Under the pieces are notes generated by a model, which saw nothing but the letters and a program-made list of their open reading frames with translations, made no database searches and was not told the origin of the DNA. Both the position numbers and the translations under genes were made by a program. Source: Limisphaerales bacterium (GTDB taxonomy: Bacteria > Verrucomicrobiota > Verrucomicrobiia > Limisphaerales > UBA11358). Taken from it: DNA of 13,247 nucleotides. Position 1 is the stretch's first letter. Every line of letters starts with the position of its first letter. Shown in pieces: positions 6,983-13,247 of the stretch. Location of the stretch: the NCBI GenBank assembly GCA_003133815.1, contig PKZR01000115.1, positions 8,454 to 21,700 of the forward strand, given 5' to 3'.

Positions 6983-8051
6983 CTTGTTCCTTGTGCGGCT
7001 GCAGGCAGGCGTCCATAACTTTTTGTGTCTCCAACGCCCACATCGGCCAGTCGGTGTTGGGTTTGCCTGAAGAAATTTGATCCGCGAAATTACGGAACAT
7101 GTTTGCCTCCTGTGAAGTTGCCGGGTTGTCGCCGGATTCAATGTGCGGAATTTGATTTAAAACAGGCCGGGCAAAAGAATTGCAGCCGTCGCTGTGAAAT
7201 TCAGTTTTGACTGTGTCGAAGGCCGGTTCGCCGCGAAAAGGATTCACGAAATCATGGACATTCAGGAGACCTTTGGTGCCAGTAATGGTGACAGTCTGCT
7301 GGTTGACCGCCACGAACGAGCAATAAAACCCGGCTGAAACGCCACCATCGAAAAACAACTCACCGGAAAATTCCACAGGCACACCGGCAGGATCATTTGC
7401 CGCGCGCGAAATAATTTTGCCTTCAATGCTGCTTGGCATCTGCCAGTTCATCGTCCAGAGGGCAAAGCGAAGGCAATACCAGCCGAGATCGCCGAGGCAG
7501 CCGGCGGGTTCGAGCTTGCGGTTGGCGCGTATATTCGCGTGCAAAAAATCTTCCGAACCGAGAAAACTGAAGTGCGACGCAATCCGTTTAATCTGGCCAA
7601 TGGAGTTTTCGTCATTGAGCGTTTCACGGATTTGTCCGAGGCGGCGGTTGTGCATGAACATCACGCCGTCCATGAACTGCACGTTGTTTTTTCTGCAGGC
7701 ATTAATCATTTCTTCAAGTTCGCCCATGCTGACGGCGCAGGGTTTTTCACTGATGACGTGCTTGCCAGCCTCCGCCGCGCGCACGACCCATTCCTTGCGC
7801 AGGGCGGTTGGCAACGGAATATAAACGGCGTCCACTTCTTTTGACGCGAGCAGTTCTTCGTAACTGCCAAACGCCGTCGGCTTCTTTTCAAAAGGAACTT
7901 GGGCCTGACAGTCGGCGATAAATGTTCTGCTGCGCGCAAGGTCGCGGCTGGCAACAGCGACTACCTCGCAGTTGCCGCTGTTAAAGATTGCCTTCCAGTT
8001 TTTACGCGCGATGCGCGCCGGGCCAATTATTCCAAAACGTAATTTTCTCAT
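6978..8051 (-). CDS. Gfo/Idh/MocA family NAD(P)-dependent oxidoreductase
   Basis: A 357-residue sugar-dehydrogenase-type oxidoreductase of unknown substrate. The N-terminal Rossmann fold starts with the dinucleotide motif GIIGPARIARK (about 7-17). VDAVYIPLPTALRKEW and AGKHVISEKP follow; E102-K103-P104 is the family EKP motif with the catalytic Lys. The C-terminal alpha/beta domain holds AGCLGDLGWYC, the usual 'GG.L.DLG.Y' stretch with its conserved Asp. The overall form ('IPLPTALRKEW') resembles members acting on xylose-type or other pyranose substrates, but substrates cannot be predicted from sequence alone. No signal peptide is visible, so it is probably cytoplasmic. The ATG lies three bases after the stop of the CbiX-like gene, without a clear Shine-Dalgarno sequence. 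tyrA begins 31 bases after its stop. The C-terminus (HKEQA) falls in the heptamer array. Confidence 0.9.
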   Translation of the reverse strand: MRKLRFGIIGPARIARKNWKAIFNSGNCEVVAVASRDLARSRTFIADCQAQVPFEKKPTAFGSYEELLASKEVDAVYIPLPTALRKEWVVRAAEAGKHVISEKPCAVSMGELEEMINACRKNNVQFMDGVMFMHNRRLGQIRETLNDENSIGQIKRIASHFSFLGSEDFLHANIRANRKLEPAGCLGDLGWYCLRFALWTMNWQMPSSIEGKIISRAANDPAGVPVEFSGELFFDGGVSAGFYCSFVAVNQQTVTITGTKGLLNVHDFVNPFRGEPAFDTVKTEFHSDGCNSFARPVLNQIPHIESGDNPATSQEANMFRNFADQISSGKPNTDWPMWALETQKVMDACLQPHKEQA

Positions 8052-8054
8052 AAA

Positions 8055-8891
8055 TTATTTCGTCGCCTCGTGTACGCGTTCCAAAATCACGTCAGCCAGC
8101 TGCGGTTCAGTGCCTACAGACACCGAATACCAGACAAGTTTTCCGGCGCGTTCCGTCGGATTACGCCATGTTGGCTGGCCGGCTGCAAGCCGTTCTTTCA
8201 CGACCCGGTCGGGTTCGCCGAGCAACACCGGAATGTCTTCGACTGTGTGCAGACCGTCGCTAATGAAAAATGGCACGACGACGATATTTTTTGTTTTCAC
8301 ATTTTCGTGGCAGCCCTTGATGAACGGCGGCTCTTCCATAAACACGGCTTCGACGTTCGCGTAAATTTTTTGTGCGCGGATCAATTCGACCTGCCGCTCG
8401 ACAGCCTTGCGGGAATTGGCATTTCGCCCAGTGCCATGGCCTGCGATGAGCAGCGTCGTGTCGGAATTCTTAGGCAAGCGCGGGAACGGAAATTTTTCCG
8501 TGACTTCTTTTGCCCGTGCCAGAATCACTTTCGTCATCAAATCATGCGAACCAACCGGCGAACAATAATATAATTCTGAATTCTGAATTCTGAGTTTCCG
8601 AATTTCGGGAAGACTGAAACCCAATTCCTTCGGGATGATTTCGGTGCTGAAATATCCTTCACTGATGAAAAATGGCACAATGAAAACTCGCGGCGTGAAA
8701 ATTTCTGCCAGAACTTTTTTGATATTAGGCTCCTGTTTCCAAAAACCTTCGCGCACTTCGGCGAAAATTGTGCGGCGACGCAGTTCCGCCGCGTGCTGCA
8801 AGACCGGCGCGGCGGATTCTGTGTTCAGCGTCGTGCCGTGTCCGAGGACTACCAGCACGGCTTCTGAAAGGGAATTGGCTTCCACGCCCAA
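8055..8891 (-). CDS. CbiX/SirB-type sirohydrochlorin chelatase-like protein, two tandem domains
   Basis: A 278-residue protein made of two related halves. Half 1 has VLVVLGHGTTLN (H18) and later VPFFISEGYFSTEIIP. Half 2 has TLLIAGHGTGRN (H152) and VPFFISDGLHTVEDIP (H215). CbiX/SirB enzymes insert Co2+ or Fe2+ into sirohydrochlorin for cobalamin or sirohaem, using two histidines at these positions. Here only half 2 keeps both; half 1 has Phe81 where the second His would be. The link region codes for LRIQNSEL from a 7-base tandem repeat. There is no ATG before the first motif. The start is either TTG at 8889-8891 or GTG at 8883-8885, neither with a good Shine-Dalgarno sequence. It heads the minus-strand operon, and no other tetrapyrrole gene is in view, so the metal and pathway remain open. 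Confidence 0.82.
   Translation of the reverse strand: MGVEANSLSEAVLVVLGHGTTLNTESAAPVLQHAAELRRRTIFAEVREGFWKQEPNIKKVLAEIFTPRVFIVPFFISEGYFSTEIIPKELGFSLPEIRKLRIQNSELYYCSPVGSHDLMTKVILARAKEVTEKFPFPRLPKNSDTTLLIAGHGTGRNANSRKAVERQVELIRAQKIYANVEAVFMEEPPFIKGCHENVKTKNIVVVPFFISDGLHTVEDIPVLLGEPDRVVKERLAAGQPTWRNPTERAGKLVWYSVSVGTEPQLADVILERVHEATK
8573..8593. repeat. Tandem 7-base repeat inside the chelatase gene
   Basis: Three exact copies of ATTCTGA in a row (plus strand; TCAGAAT on the coding strand). Together they make 21 bases, that is seven codons, so the reading frame is kept. They encode the residues around 100-107 of the chelatase, in the loop region of the first half. Loss or gain of a single unit would shift the frame. 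Confidence 0.75.
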
Positions 8892-8939
8892 TGAATAGCA
8901 GGGTCAGCAAGAAATGGACAAAAATAAATTTGAAACTTT

Positions 8940-8968
8940 TTGACGAATCCGGCGTCTTATGTTCAAAT
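8940..8968 (+). promoter_or_regulatory. Sigma70-like promoter candidate for the cytochrome gene
   Basis: TTGACG (8940-8945; five of six matches to TTGACA) is followed after 17 bases by TCAAAT (8963-8968; four of six matches to TATAAT). This would start transcription about 30 bases before the ATG at 9006. It lies in the 114-base divergent gap between the chelatase gene and the cytochrome gene. No equally good box pair is visible for the minus-strand operon. Confidence 0.4.
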
Positions 8969-9005
8969 TGCCGCCGAAATAAGCATAAAGTTAACCAATA
9001 ACACC

Positions 9006-9413
9006 ATGACAATATTTAAACTCGCCCTGATTGCCGCAGTTTTTGGGTTTGCAGCAGCCGTTTCAGCCCAAGATACACCGCCCGCTACAGCAACTTTGCC
9101 ACCTGCCTCGACAAAAACTGGCGTGGCGTTCGCAACGGATATCAAACCCATTTTTATCGCGGCCTGCGTTAAATGTCATGGCGAAAAAAAGCCGGGACAC
9201 GGTATTGTGCTGACCAGTCTTGAAAGCACTCTAAAAGGCGGAAAAGACGGCCCAATCATTGTCGTCGGCGACAGCACCAAGGGTGATTTGATTGCAAGCA
9301 TTGCGCATACGGGCGATCCGCAGTCTTTCATGCCCAAGGGCCGAAATGCCAAACAACTTACGCCGGATCAAATTGGTTTGATCCGCGCATGGATTGACCA
9401 GGGCGCGAAATAA
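9006..9413 (+). CDS. Secreted single-haem cytochrome c domain protein
   Basis: A 135-residue exported protein. Residues 1-21 form a signal peptide (MTIFK, hydrophobic core, cut probably after VSA-21). A Pro/Thr/Ala-rich spacer follows to about residue 38. The rest is one small cytochrome c fold: ATDIKPIFIAACVKCHG with the haem-binding CVKCH at 54-58, and SFMPKG with M109 as the likely distal ligand. It ends with LTPDQIGLIRAWIDQGAK, the usual final helix. This short 'I.PIF...C..CHG ... MP.. .. L...+I..I..WI.QGA' form is typical of cytochrome c-like domains in Planctomycetes and Verrucomicrobia, where they are often fused to larger proteins; here the domain stands alone. The frame is open further upstream to 8940, but the ATG at 9006 gives a proper signal peptide. 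The partner is unknown. It stands alone, followed by a terminator. Confidence 0.9.
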   Translation: MTIFKLALIAAVFGFAAAVSAQDTPPATATLPPASTKTGVAFATDIKPIFIAACVKCHGEKKPGHGIVLTSLESTLKGGKDGPIIVVGDSTKGDLIASIAHTGDPQSFMPKGRNAKQLTPDQIGLIRAWIDQGAK

Positions 9414-9430
9414 TTTCAATTCGAACAAAG

Positions 9431-9465
9431 AAGGCGCAGTCCGCAATGGATTGTGCCTTTTTAAT
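9431..9465 (+). terminator. Rho-independent terminator after the cytochrome gene
   Basis: AAGGCGCAGTCC (9431-9442), loop GCAAT (9443-9447), then GGATTGTGCCTT (9448-9459): a 12-base-pair stem with two G-U pairs, followed by TTTAATTT. It begins 18 bases after the cytochrome stop. The T-run overlaps the dnaG stop codon (TTA at 9461-9463). On the minus strand the tail is TCTTTG, so it may also slow transcription coming from dnaG, but the plus direction is clearly favoured. Confidence 0.8.
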
Positions 9466-11254
9466 TTGGCAACGGTGAAAGTGGCGCGCGTTTTTGTTCT
9501 CGCAATTTTTGTTGCTCGTGTAAAAGTTCGATTTTGTCCGATTCTGAAATTTCCGGCTGGCTCACCTTTTGCGTCAGCACGGTGATTTGCCGGTCCAGAA
9601 ATTGGCTCCGCAATTTCAAGGTTACGTCGGCGAGCTGCGTTTCAGGATTTGGAATCATGCGCTCTTCCGCCACGGCTTCGGTGACAAGATTTCGCATTTC
9701 GCTGGAATCGAAAGCGTCCAAAAATGCACCCAGACTCTGCCATGTTTCATTACTCTGCGCGGCGAATCGTTGCGAGACAATCTGCCGGACTTGCGGATGC
9801 AAAATCCAATTCGCGTCCAAATGCAAAGTCGTCCATGCCACCAAATCATCGTGCAACAAAATCAGTTTGAGCAGATGAAATTCGAGTGCGGATGGACGTG
9901 AAAAGGATTCTCCAATCTTTTCTACCTCGTCCTGTTTGCCTGCTGATTGCTCACTTAAAATTTTTTGAAACTCATCAACAATTGATTTGAATGAAAGTCC
10001 CAACTTAAAAGTCAAAGCATGAGCATATTTGTCAAAAGTAACTCGATTGCCGGTTTTTTGAAGTTCTTGAAGCATTGATCTCACAACAATCGTTCGGCCT
10101 TTGTCGGTCTTCACATCATTTTGAGCGCAAAGACGGGTCAAATAATAATCGAAAAATCCGTCAGCGCTTTCGACAAGTTTGCGGAATGCCTCTGCGCCAT
10201 TCGCCTTGATGAAGCTGTCCGGGTCATGCGGCTTGGGCATCACGGCCACACGCACGGCTATTTCAGACGCGAGCAAATGATCGAGCGAACGCACGGCTGC
10301 GTTCTGCCCGGCTTCGTCGGAGTCGAAACACAAAACTACTTCGTCAACATAGCGCTTGATGATGCGTGCGTGCTGGTCGGTGAAGGCCGTGCCCTGCGGC
10401 GCGACAACGTTTTGCACGCCAGCCATGAAACATGCGATCAAATCCAATTGCCCTTCGCAGACGATGGCGGACTGGGCATCGAGTAGCGCCCGCTTGGATT
10501 TATCCAAGCCAAAAAAAACTTTGCTCTTGGTGAAAATCGCTGTCTCCGGGGAGTTGACATACTTCGCCGTCTTTTCGTCCCCGGATAAAATGCGCCCACT
10601 GAAACCGATTACTCTGCCTTGCTCGTCGCAAATCGGAAACATCAGTCGCCCACGAAAACGGTCGTAGTAATTTCCTGTTTCCTCCTTGCGGATAATCAGT
10701 CCGGCTTTTTCGATGAGCGGCAATTCGTGGTTTTTGCTCTTAGCCCAGTTCACCGTGTCTTCCCACGATTCCGGCGCGGCACCGAGGCGAAACAATTTTA
10801 TCGCCTCGGCAGAAACGCCCCGTTTGGTGAGATAATCTCGCGCCATTTGTCCGGCGGCTTCGTTAGCGAGGCAGTTCTGCCAGCGTTGCGTGATCTGCTC
10901 GTGAATTTCGAGCAGTTGATCTTTGAGATGGCGGGATTGCTGTTCGGCGGGATTGTTGTCGAACTCCAGTGGGATTTTCGCGCGCTCGGCGAGCCTGCGC
11001 ACTGCGTCAACGAAGCCGATGTTTTCGTATTCCTTGACGAATGTGAACACGTCGCCGCCTTTGTGACAGCCAAAGCAATGAAAAATCTGCTTATGTGCAT
11101 TGACGTTGAAGCTTGGCGTTTTTTCTTTGTGAAACGGGCAAAGAGCGGTGAAATTTGCGCCCGCCTTTTTCAAGGGCAAATACGTGCCGATAACGTCCAC
11201 GATATCGCTGGCGGCGCGGATGCGTTCGATGGTAGCTGGAGAGATGCCGGCCAT
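9461..11254 (-). CDS. dnaG: DNA primase
   Basis: Makes the RNA primers for DNA replication. The protein has 597 residues in the usual three-part layout. The N-terminal CHC2-type zinc-binding domain has C39, H42, C60 and C63 (LCPFHKEKTPSF, HCFGCHKGGD). The RNA polymerase core has FRGRLMFPI, GFSGRIL and KYVNSPET, then the TOPRIM metal site with E267 (CEGQLDLI) and D311/D313 (CFDSDEAG). The C-terminal part (about 450-597) is helical and should bind the replicative helicase, but it is weakly conserved. The segment around 9901-10080 is AT-rich (about 36% GC by hand count) and codes for the end of the core and the linker. The ATG at 11252-11254 gives the standard 'IS...I.RIR..SDIVDVI..Y..LKK.G' start. 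It lies 27 bases after the cvpA-like stop and is the last gene before a convergent one; rpsU and rpoD are not next to it. Confidence 0.97.
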   Translation of the reverse strand: MAGISPATIERIRAASDIVDVIGTYLPLKKAGANFTALCPFHKEKTPSFNVNAHKQIFHCFGCHKGGDVFTFVKEYENIGFVDAVRRLAERAKIPLEFDNNPAEQQSRHLKDQLLEIHEQITQRWQNCLANEAAGQMARDYLTKRGVSAEAIKLFRLGAAPESWEDTVNWAKSKNHELPLIEKAGLIIRKEETGNYYDRFRGRLMFPICDEQGRVIGFSGRILSGDEKTAKYVNSPETAIFTKSKVFFGLDKSKRALLDAQSAIVCEGQLDLIACFMAGVQNVVAPQGTAFTDQHARIIKRYVDEVVLCFDSDEAGQNAAVRSLDHLLASEIAVRVAVMPKPHDPDSFIKANGAEAFRKLVESADGFFDYYLTRLCAQNDVKTDKGRTIVVRSMLQELQKTGNRVTFDKYAHALTFKLGLSFKSIVDEFQKILSEQSAGKQDEVEKIGESFSRPSALEFHLLKLILLHDDLVAWTTLHLDANWILHPQVRQIVSQRFAAQSNETWQSLGAFLDAFDSSEMRNLVTEAVAEERMIPNPETQLADVTLKLRSQFLDRQITVLTQKVSQPEISESDKIELLHEQQKLREQKRAPLSPLPN

Positions 11255-11278
11255 GCGCGTTGGTGGCGCGAGCGCCGG

Positions 11279-11935
11279 TCAGTTGCCGGTTCTCGGCGGG
11301 GGTTTGATGTGTTTGACGTCCAGCCGCAGCTTGTCAATCAACAGCAGGCGAAGATTGTTTTTGATGTAATGGCCGGTCACTGATTGCACAAAAATAGCTG
11401 CCTGCACATCGTTGAAGCTGGGAAAAAAACTGCCGCTCATTGTGCCGCCTCCGAAATTGGCCCGATCCGTGGCTAATTGTTTCGTGATGTCCGCCTGTGT
11501 GTAAACGGGAGCGTTTAACAGGGCGAGCGCGGCCAGCAACATGCACGCAAAACGAATCATTCCCGCCGGCATTCCGAGATAGTATTCGGCGCCTTTAAAA
11601 GTGTCATTTTTAACCAGACGCTCGGTGAACAGACGTTTAAGAACTCCGAAGATAAGCACCACAATCAAGCCTAAAGCCAGATATCCCGTGACATCTGAAA
11701 CCGTGCTGCCCCATGCAAGTTGTTGTGTTAATATATCGGCGATAGACGGATAACCCATTCCGCAGACAATCACCAGCGCGATCCATTGCAACATCGGCAG
11801 CAGTTCACGCGACAGGCCATTTCGCCGGCCCCGAATCAGGCCGAAAATCAGAACCGCCACAAAGACCAGGTCAAACCAATTGACCGACAGCCTGCTCGCG
11901 AGCGCAGACGCAGAATTTGCCGCAACAGCAATCAT
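11279..11935 (-). CDS. cvpA: CvpA family membrane protein
   Basis: An inner-membrane protein of about 218 residues. The N-terminal region carries the CvpA signature: NWFDLVFVAVLIFGLIRGRRNG (starting at N19), a first helix ending in G-x-x-R-G. Further hydrophobic helices lie at about 46-62, 80-98 and 124-140. The C-terminal third is soluble and ends in a basic, Pro-rich tail. In E. coli CvpA is needed for colicin V production and for envelope stress resistance; the molecular function is not settled. I prefer the ATG at 11933-11935, because family members begin near the NW(F/L)DL motif. An ATG at 12001 would add 22 mostly hydrophobic residues. Neither has a Shine-Dalgarno sequence. dnaG begins 24 bases after the stop, so the two are probably one transcript. 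Confidence 0.85.
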   Translation of the reverse strand: MIAVAANSASALASRLSVNWFDLVFVAVLIFGLIRGRRNGLSRELLPMLQWIALVIVCGMGYPSIADILTQQLAWGSTVSDVTGYLALGLIVVLIFGVLKRLFTERLVKNDTFKGAEYYLGMPAGMIRFACMLLAALALLNAPVYTQADITKQLATDRANFGGGTMSGSFFPSFNDVQAAIFVQSVTGHYIKNNLRLLLIDKLRLDVKHIKPPPRTGN

Positions 11936-12341
11936 GAAATGGAAATTAAAGTTTCCCAGCCGAAACGCGAGCAAAAAACATCCGCAGATCAACTGAATCA
12001 TAAGCAGGAATTCGAACTTTCGGTGTTAATACTCATGGAATTGCAGAAGTTTTAGTGCAGGGCATTTTAGCGTACTGGTAAGTATTTCGAAGCAGAAAAT
12101 TAAGATCATTCACCAGAATCCATGAGGCGGACATACCCCCGGAAAGTTCGTTCCAGCCAATTCCGAAACAACGAATAATCACCTTCGGCTGAACCGAATC
12201 GAAGTCAACCTTTCTTTGTTGGAAGCCGCGGCGGTTATGCGTTGCGATTGTTATACGTGTGCAGATTTTTGCGAAATTATATTTTCGCGGCTTGCCAATT
12301 TTTTTCTTTCAACGCAGACTGTCTCAAACAATAATTAAAAC
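11936..12341. other. Divergent intergenic region between cvpA-like gene and gltA
   Basis: About 400 bases (340 if the longer cvpA-like start is used) without a gene I can support. There is no tRNA-like fold and no coding frame with family-like sequence. The right-hand part is AT-rich, ending in T- and A-rich runs before the gltA ATG, and probably holds the gltA promoter. A TATATT at 12278-12283 could be a -10 box, but no convincing -35 box lies 16-19 bases before it. Two short inverted repeats are present (12184-12198, TTCGG/CCGAA; 12271-12288, GCGAAA/TTTCGC). Confidence 0.5.
12271..12288. promoter_or_regulatory. Inverted repeat, possible operator upstream of gltA
   Basis: GCGAAA, six bases (TTATAT), TTTCGC: a perfect 6-base-pair hyphenated palindrome lying 54 bases before the gltA start and overlapping the only TATATT-like -10 candidate. 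The position fits a repressor site, but a palindrome of this size can arise by chance and no regulator is known here. Confidence 0.3.
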
Positions 12342-13247
12342 ATGAGCAAAGAGGCGAAGCTGGAGCTGGATGGAAAAAGTTTCACGTTGCCGACCGTTGA
12401 GGGCAGCGAAGGCGAAAAGGCGATCGACATTTCATCGCTGCGCGCAAACACGGGCTATATCACACTCGACGACGGCTACGGCAACACGGGTTCTTGCACG
12501 AGCAAGATTACTTTCATTGACGGCGACAAGGGAATTTTGCGATATCGTGGTATTCCGATCGAGGAAATGGCCGAGAAATCCACGTTCATTGAAACCGCTT
12601 ACCTGATCATTTACGGATCGCTGCCGAATCACACGCATTTGCGCCAGTTTTCCGACATGCTTACGGAGCATCAATATCTGCATGAGGACATGAAGTTTCA
12701 TTTCCAGGGATTTCCGATGGGTGCGCATCCGATGGCGATCCTCTCGGCGATGATCAATGCGGCGAGCTGTTTCGATGAAAAAATCATGCGTTGGCAGTGG
12801 GGCAAGATGAAGGAGTTCGACGTTATTGTCGCCAAATTGATTTCACAGGTAAGAACGATAGCGGCTTATTCCTATCGCAAATCACGCGGGCTGCCGCTGA
12901 TTTATCCCAAGAAACACTACAAATACACGGCGAATTTTCTGCATATGCTTTTTTCTTCGCCGTATGAAGATTATGAATTGAAGCCGGAGATTGTGAAGGC
13001 GCTGGACTTGATTTTCCTTTTGCACGCAGATCACGAGCAGAATTGTTCCACCTCGACCGTCCGCATGGTGGCGTCCAGCCAGGCAAATCTTTTTGCATCA
13101 ACGTCCGCAGGTGTTTGCGCGCTATGGGGTCCGCTGCATGGCGGTGCGAACCAGGCCGTTCTGGAAATGCTCGACGAAATTCACAAGACAGGAGACGACG
13201 GTTCAAAATTCATCGCGGCGGCCAAGGACAAGAACAGCGGCAAGAAA
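12342..13247 (+). CDS. gltA: Citrate synthase, N-terminal part (runs off right edge)
   Basis: Condenses oxaloacetate and acetyl-CoA to citrate, the entry step of the TCA cycle. The first 302 residues are in the window; a full bacterial enzyme has about 430. The N-terminus MSKEAKLELDGKSFTLP followed by ISSLR, then GYGNTGSCTSKITFIDGDKGILRYRGIPIEE, is typical of the Gram-negative-type (E. coli-like, potentially hexameric) enzyme with its small N-terminal domain. The active-site stretches are HADHEQNCSTSTVR (from H228) and GPLHGGANQAV (H266). The catalytic Asp lies beyond the window. The frame stays open from the ATG at 12342 to the edge. The A-rich sequence before the ATG has no Shine-Dalgarno site. 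It faces away from the cvpA-like/dnaG pair and appears to have its own promoter in the preceding gap. Confidence 0.96.
   Translation, partial: MSKEAKLELDGKSFTLPTVEGSEGEKAIDISSLRANTGYITLDDGYGNTGSCTSKITFIDGDKGILRYRGIPIEEMAEKSTFIETAYLIIYGSLPNHTHLRQFSDMLTEHQYLHEDMKFHFQGFPMGAHPMAILSAMINAASCFDEKIMRWQWGKMKEFDVIVAKLISQVRTIAAYSYRKSRGLPLIYPKKHYKYTANFLHMLFSSPYEDYELKPEIVKALDLIFLLHADHEQNCSTSTVRMVASSQANLFASTSAGVCALWGPLHGGANQAVLEMLDEIHKTGDDGSKFIAAAKDKNSGKK

Noticed and set aside
9901..10080. AT-rich stretch in dnaG as a second recombinant block like that in aroA
   Set aside because: It is short (about 180 bases) and codes for the hydrophilic end of the core and the linker, where composition drifts freely. 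The flanks do not show a sharp step.
10619..11383. Plus-strand open frame of 254 codons opposite dnaG
   Set aside because: It is antisense to conserved dnaG domains (CHC2 zinc finger region) and also spans the dnaG/cvpA gap. There is no family similarity.
12184..12198. TTCGG-CTGAA-CCGAA hairpin as a terminator for an upstream gene
   Set aside because: The stem has only five pairs, there is no T-run on either side, and no gene on either strand ends nearby.
12002..12341. Possible tRNA, riboswitch or small RNA gene in the gap before gltA
   Set aside because: I could not find a cloverleaf, a conserved aptamer core or a hairpin with a T-run. Covariance-model searches were not possible here.

Overview
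This window is an ordinary-looking chromosomal housekeeping segment, most likely from a member of the Verrucomicrobiota (perhaps the Pedosphaera/Limisphaera side). That placement is an inference. It rests on the mixed moderate GC, the style of the MetRS start, the short planctomycete/verrucomicrobial-type cytochrome c domain protein, the zinc-ribbon plus membrane protein, and the scarcity of Shine-Dalgarno sequences. No rRNA, tRNA, CRISPR array, transposase, phage gene or defence system is visible.

Layout. At the left edge the first codons of metG (methionyl-tRNA synthetase) run off the window on the minus strand. Behind it, also on the minus strand, is an unrecognised zinc-ribbon/membrane protein gene. 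A divergent gap (836-965) then leads to a plus-strand operon: cysS, tmk (ATGA overlap) and a DUF4404-like small protein. This operon converges with a long minus-strand operon, and the two last stop codons overlap in a TTAA. Read in its own direction from 8891 down to 3385, the minus-strand operon is CbiX-like chelatase, Gfo/Idh/MocA oxidoreductase, tyrA, aroA, cmk, plsC. Gaps are 3, 31, -1, 21 and -3 bases, so the genes are probably co-transcribed and partly translationally coupled. tyrA and aroA serve aromatic amino acid synthesis, cmk serves nucleotide supply and plsC serves phospholipid synthesis. The tyrA-aroA-cmk-plsC order is a common bacterial arrangement. The two upstream genes are less expected.

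Divergent from the chelatase gene is a secreted one-haem cytochrome c protein, which ends in a clear hairpin terminator (9431-9465). Facing it on the minus strand are cvpA-like and dnaG genes. After a 400-base AT-rich leader with no gene, gltA (citrate synthase) begins on the plus strand and runs off the right edge.

The points most worth a second look are: (1) aroA is a compositional mosaic, with a central block of about 850 bases at about 44% GC between flanks of about 65%; (2) there are two separate tandem arrays of 7-base units, one inside the chelatase gene and one between the oxidoreductase gene and tyrA; (3) the duplicated chelatase seems to keep its full active-site histidine pair only in the C-terminal half. 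I did not find a convincing new multi-gene system.
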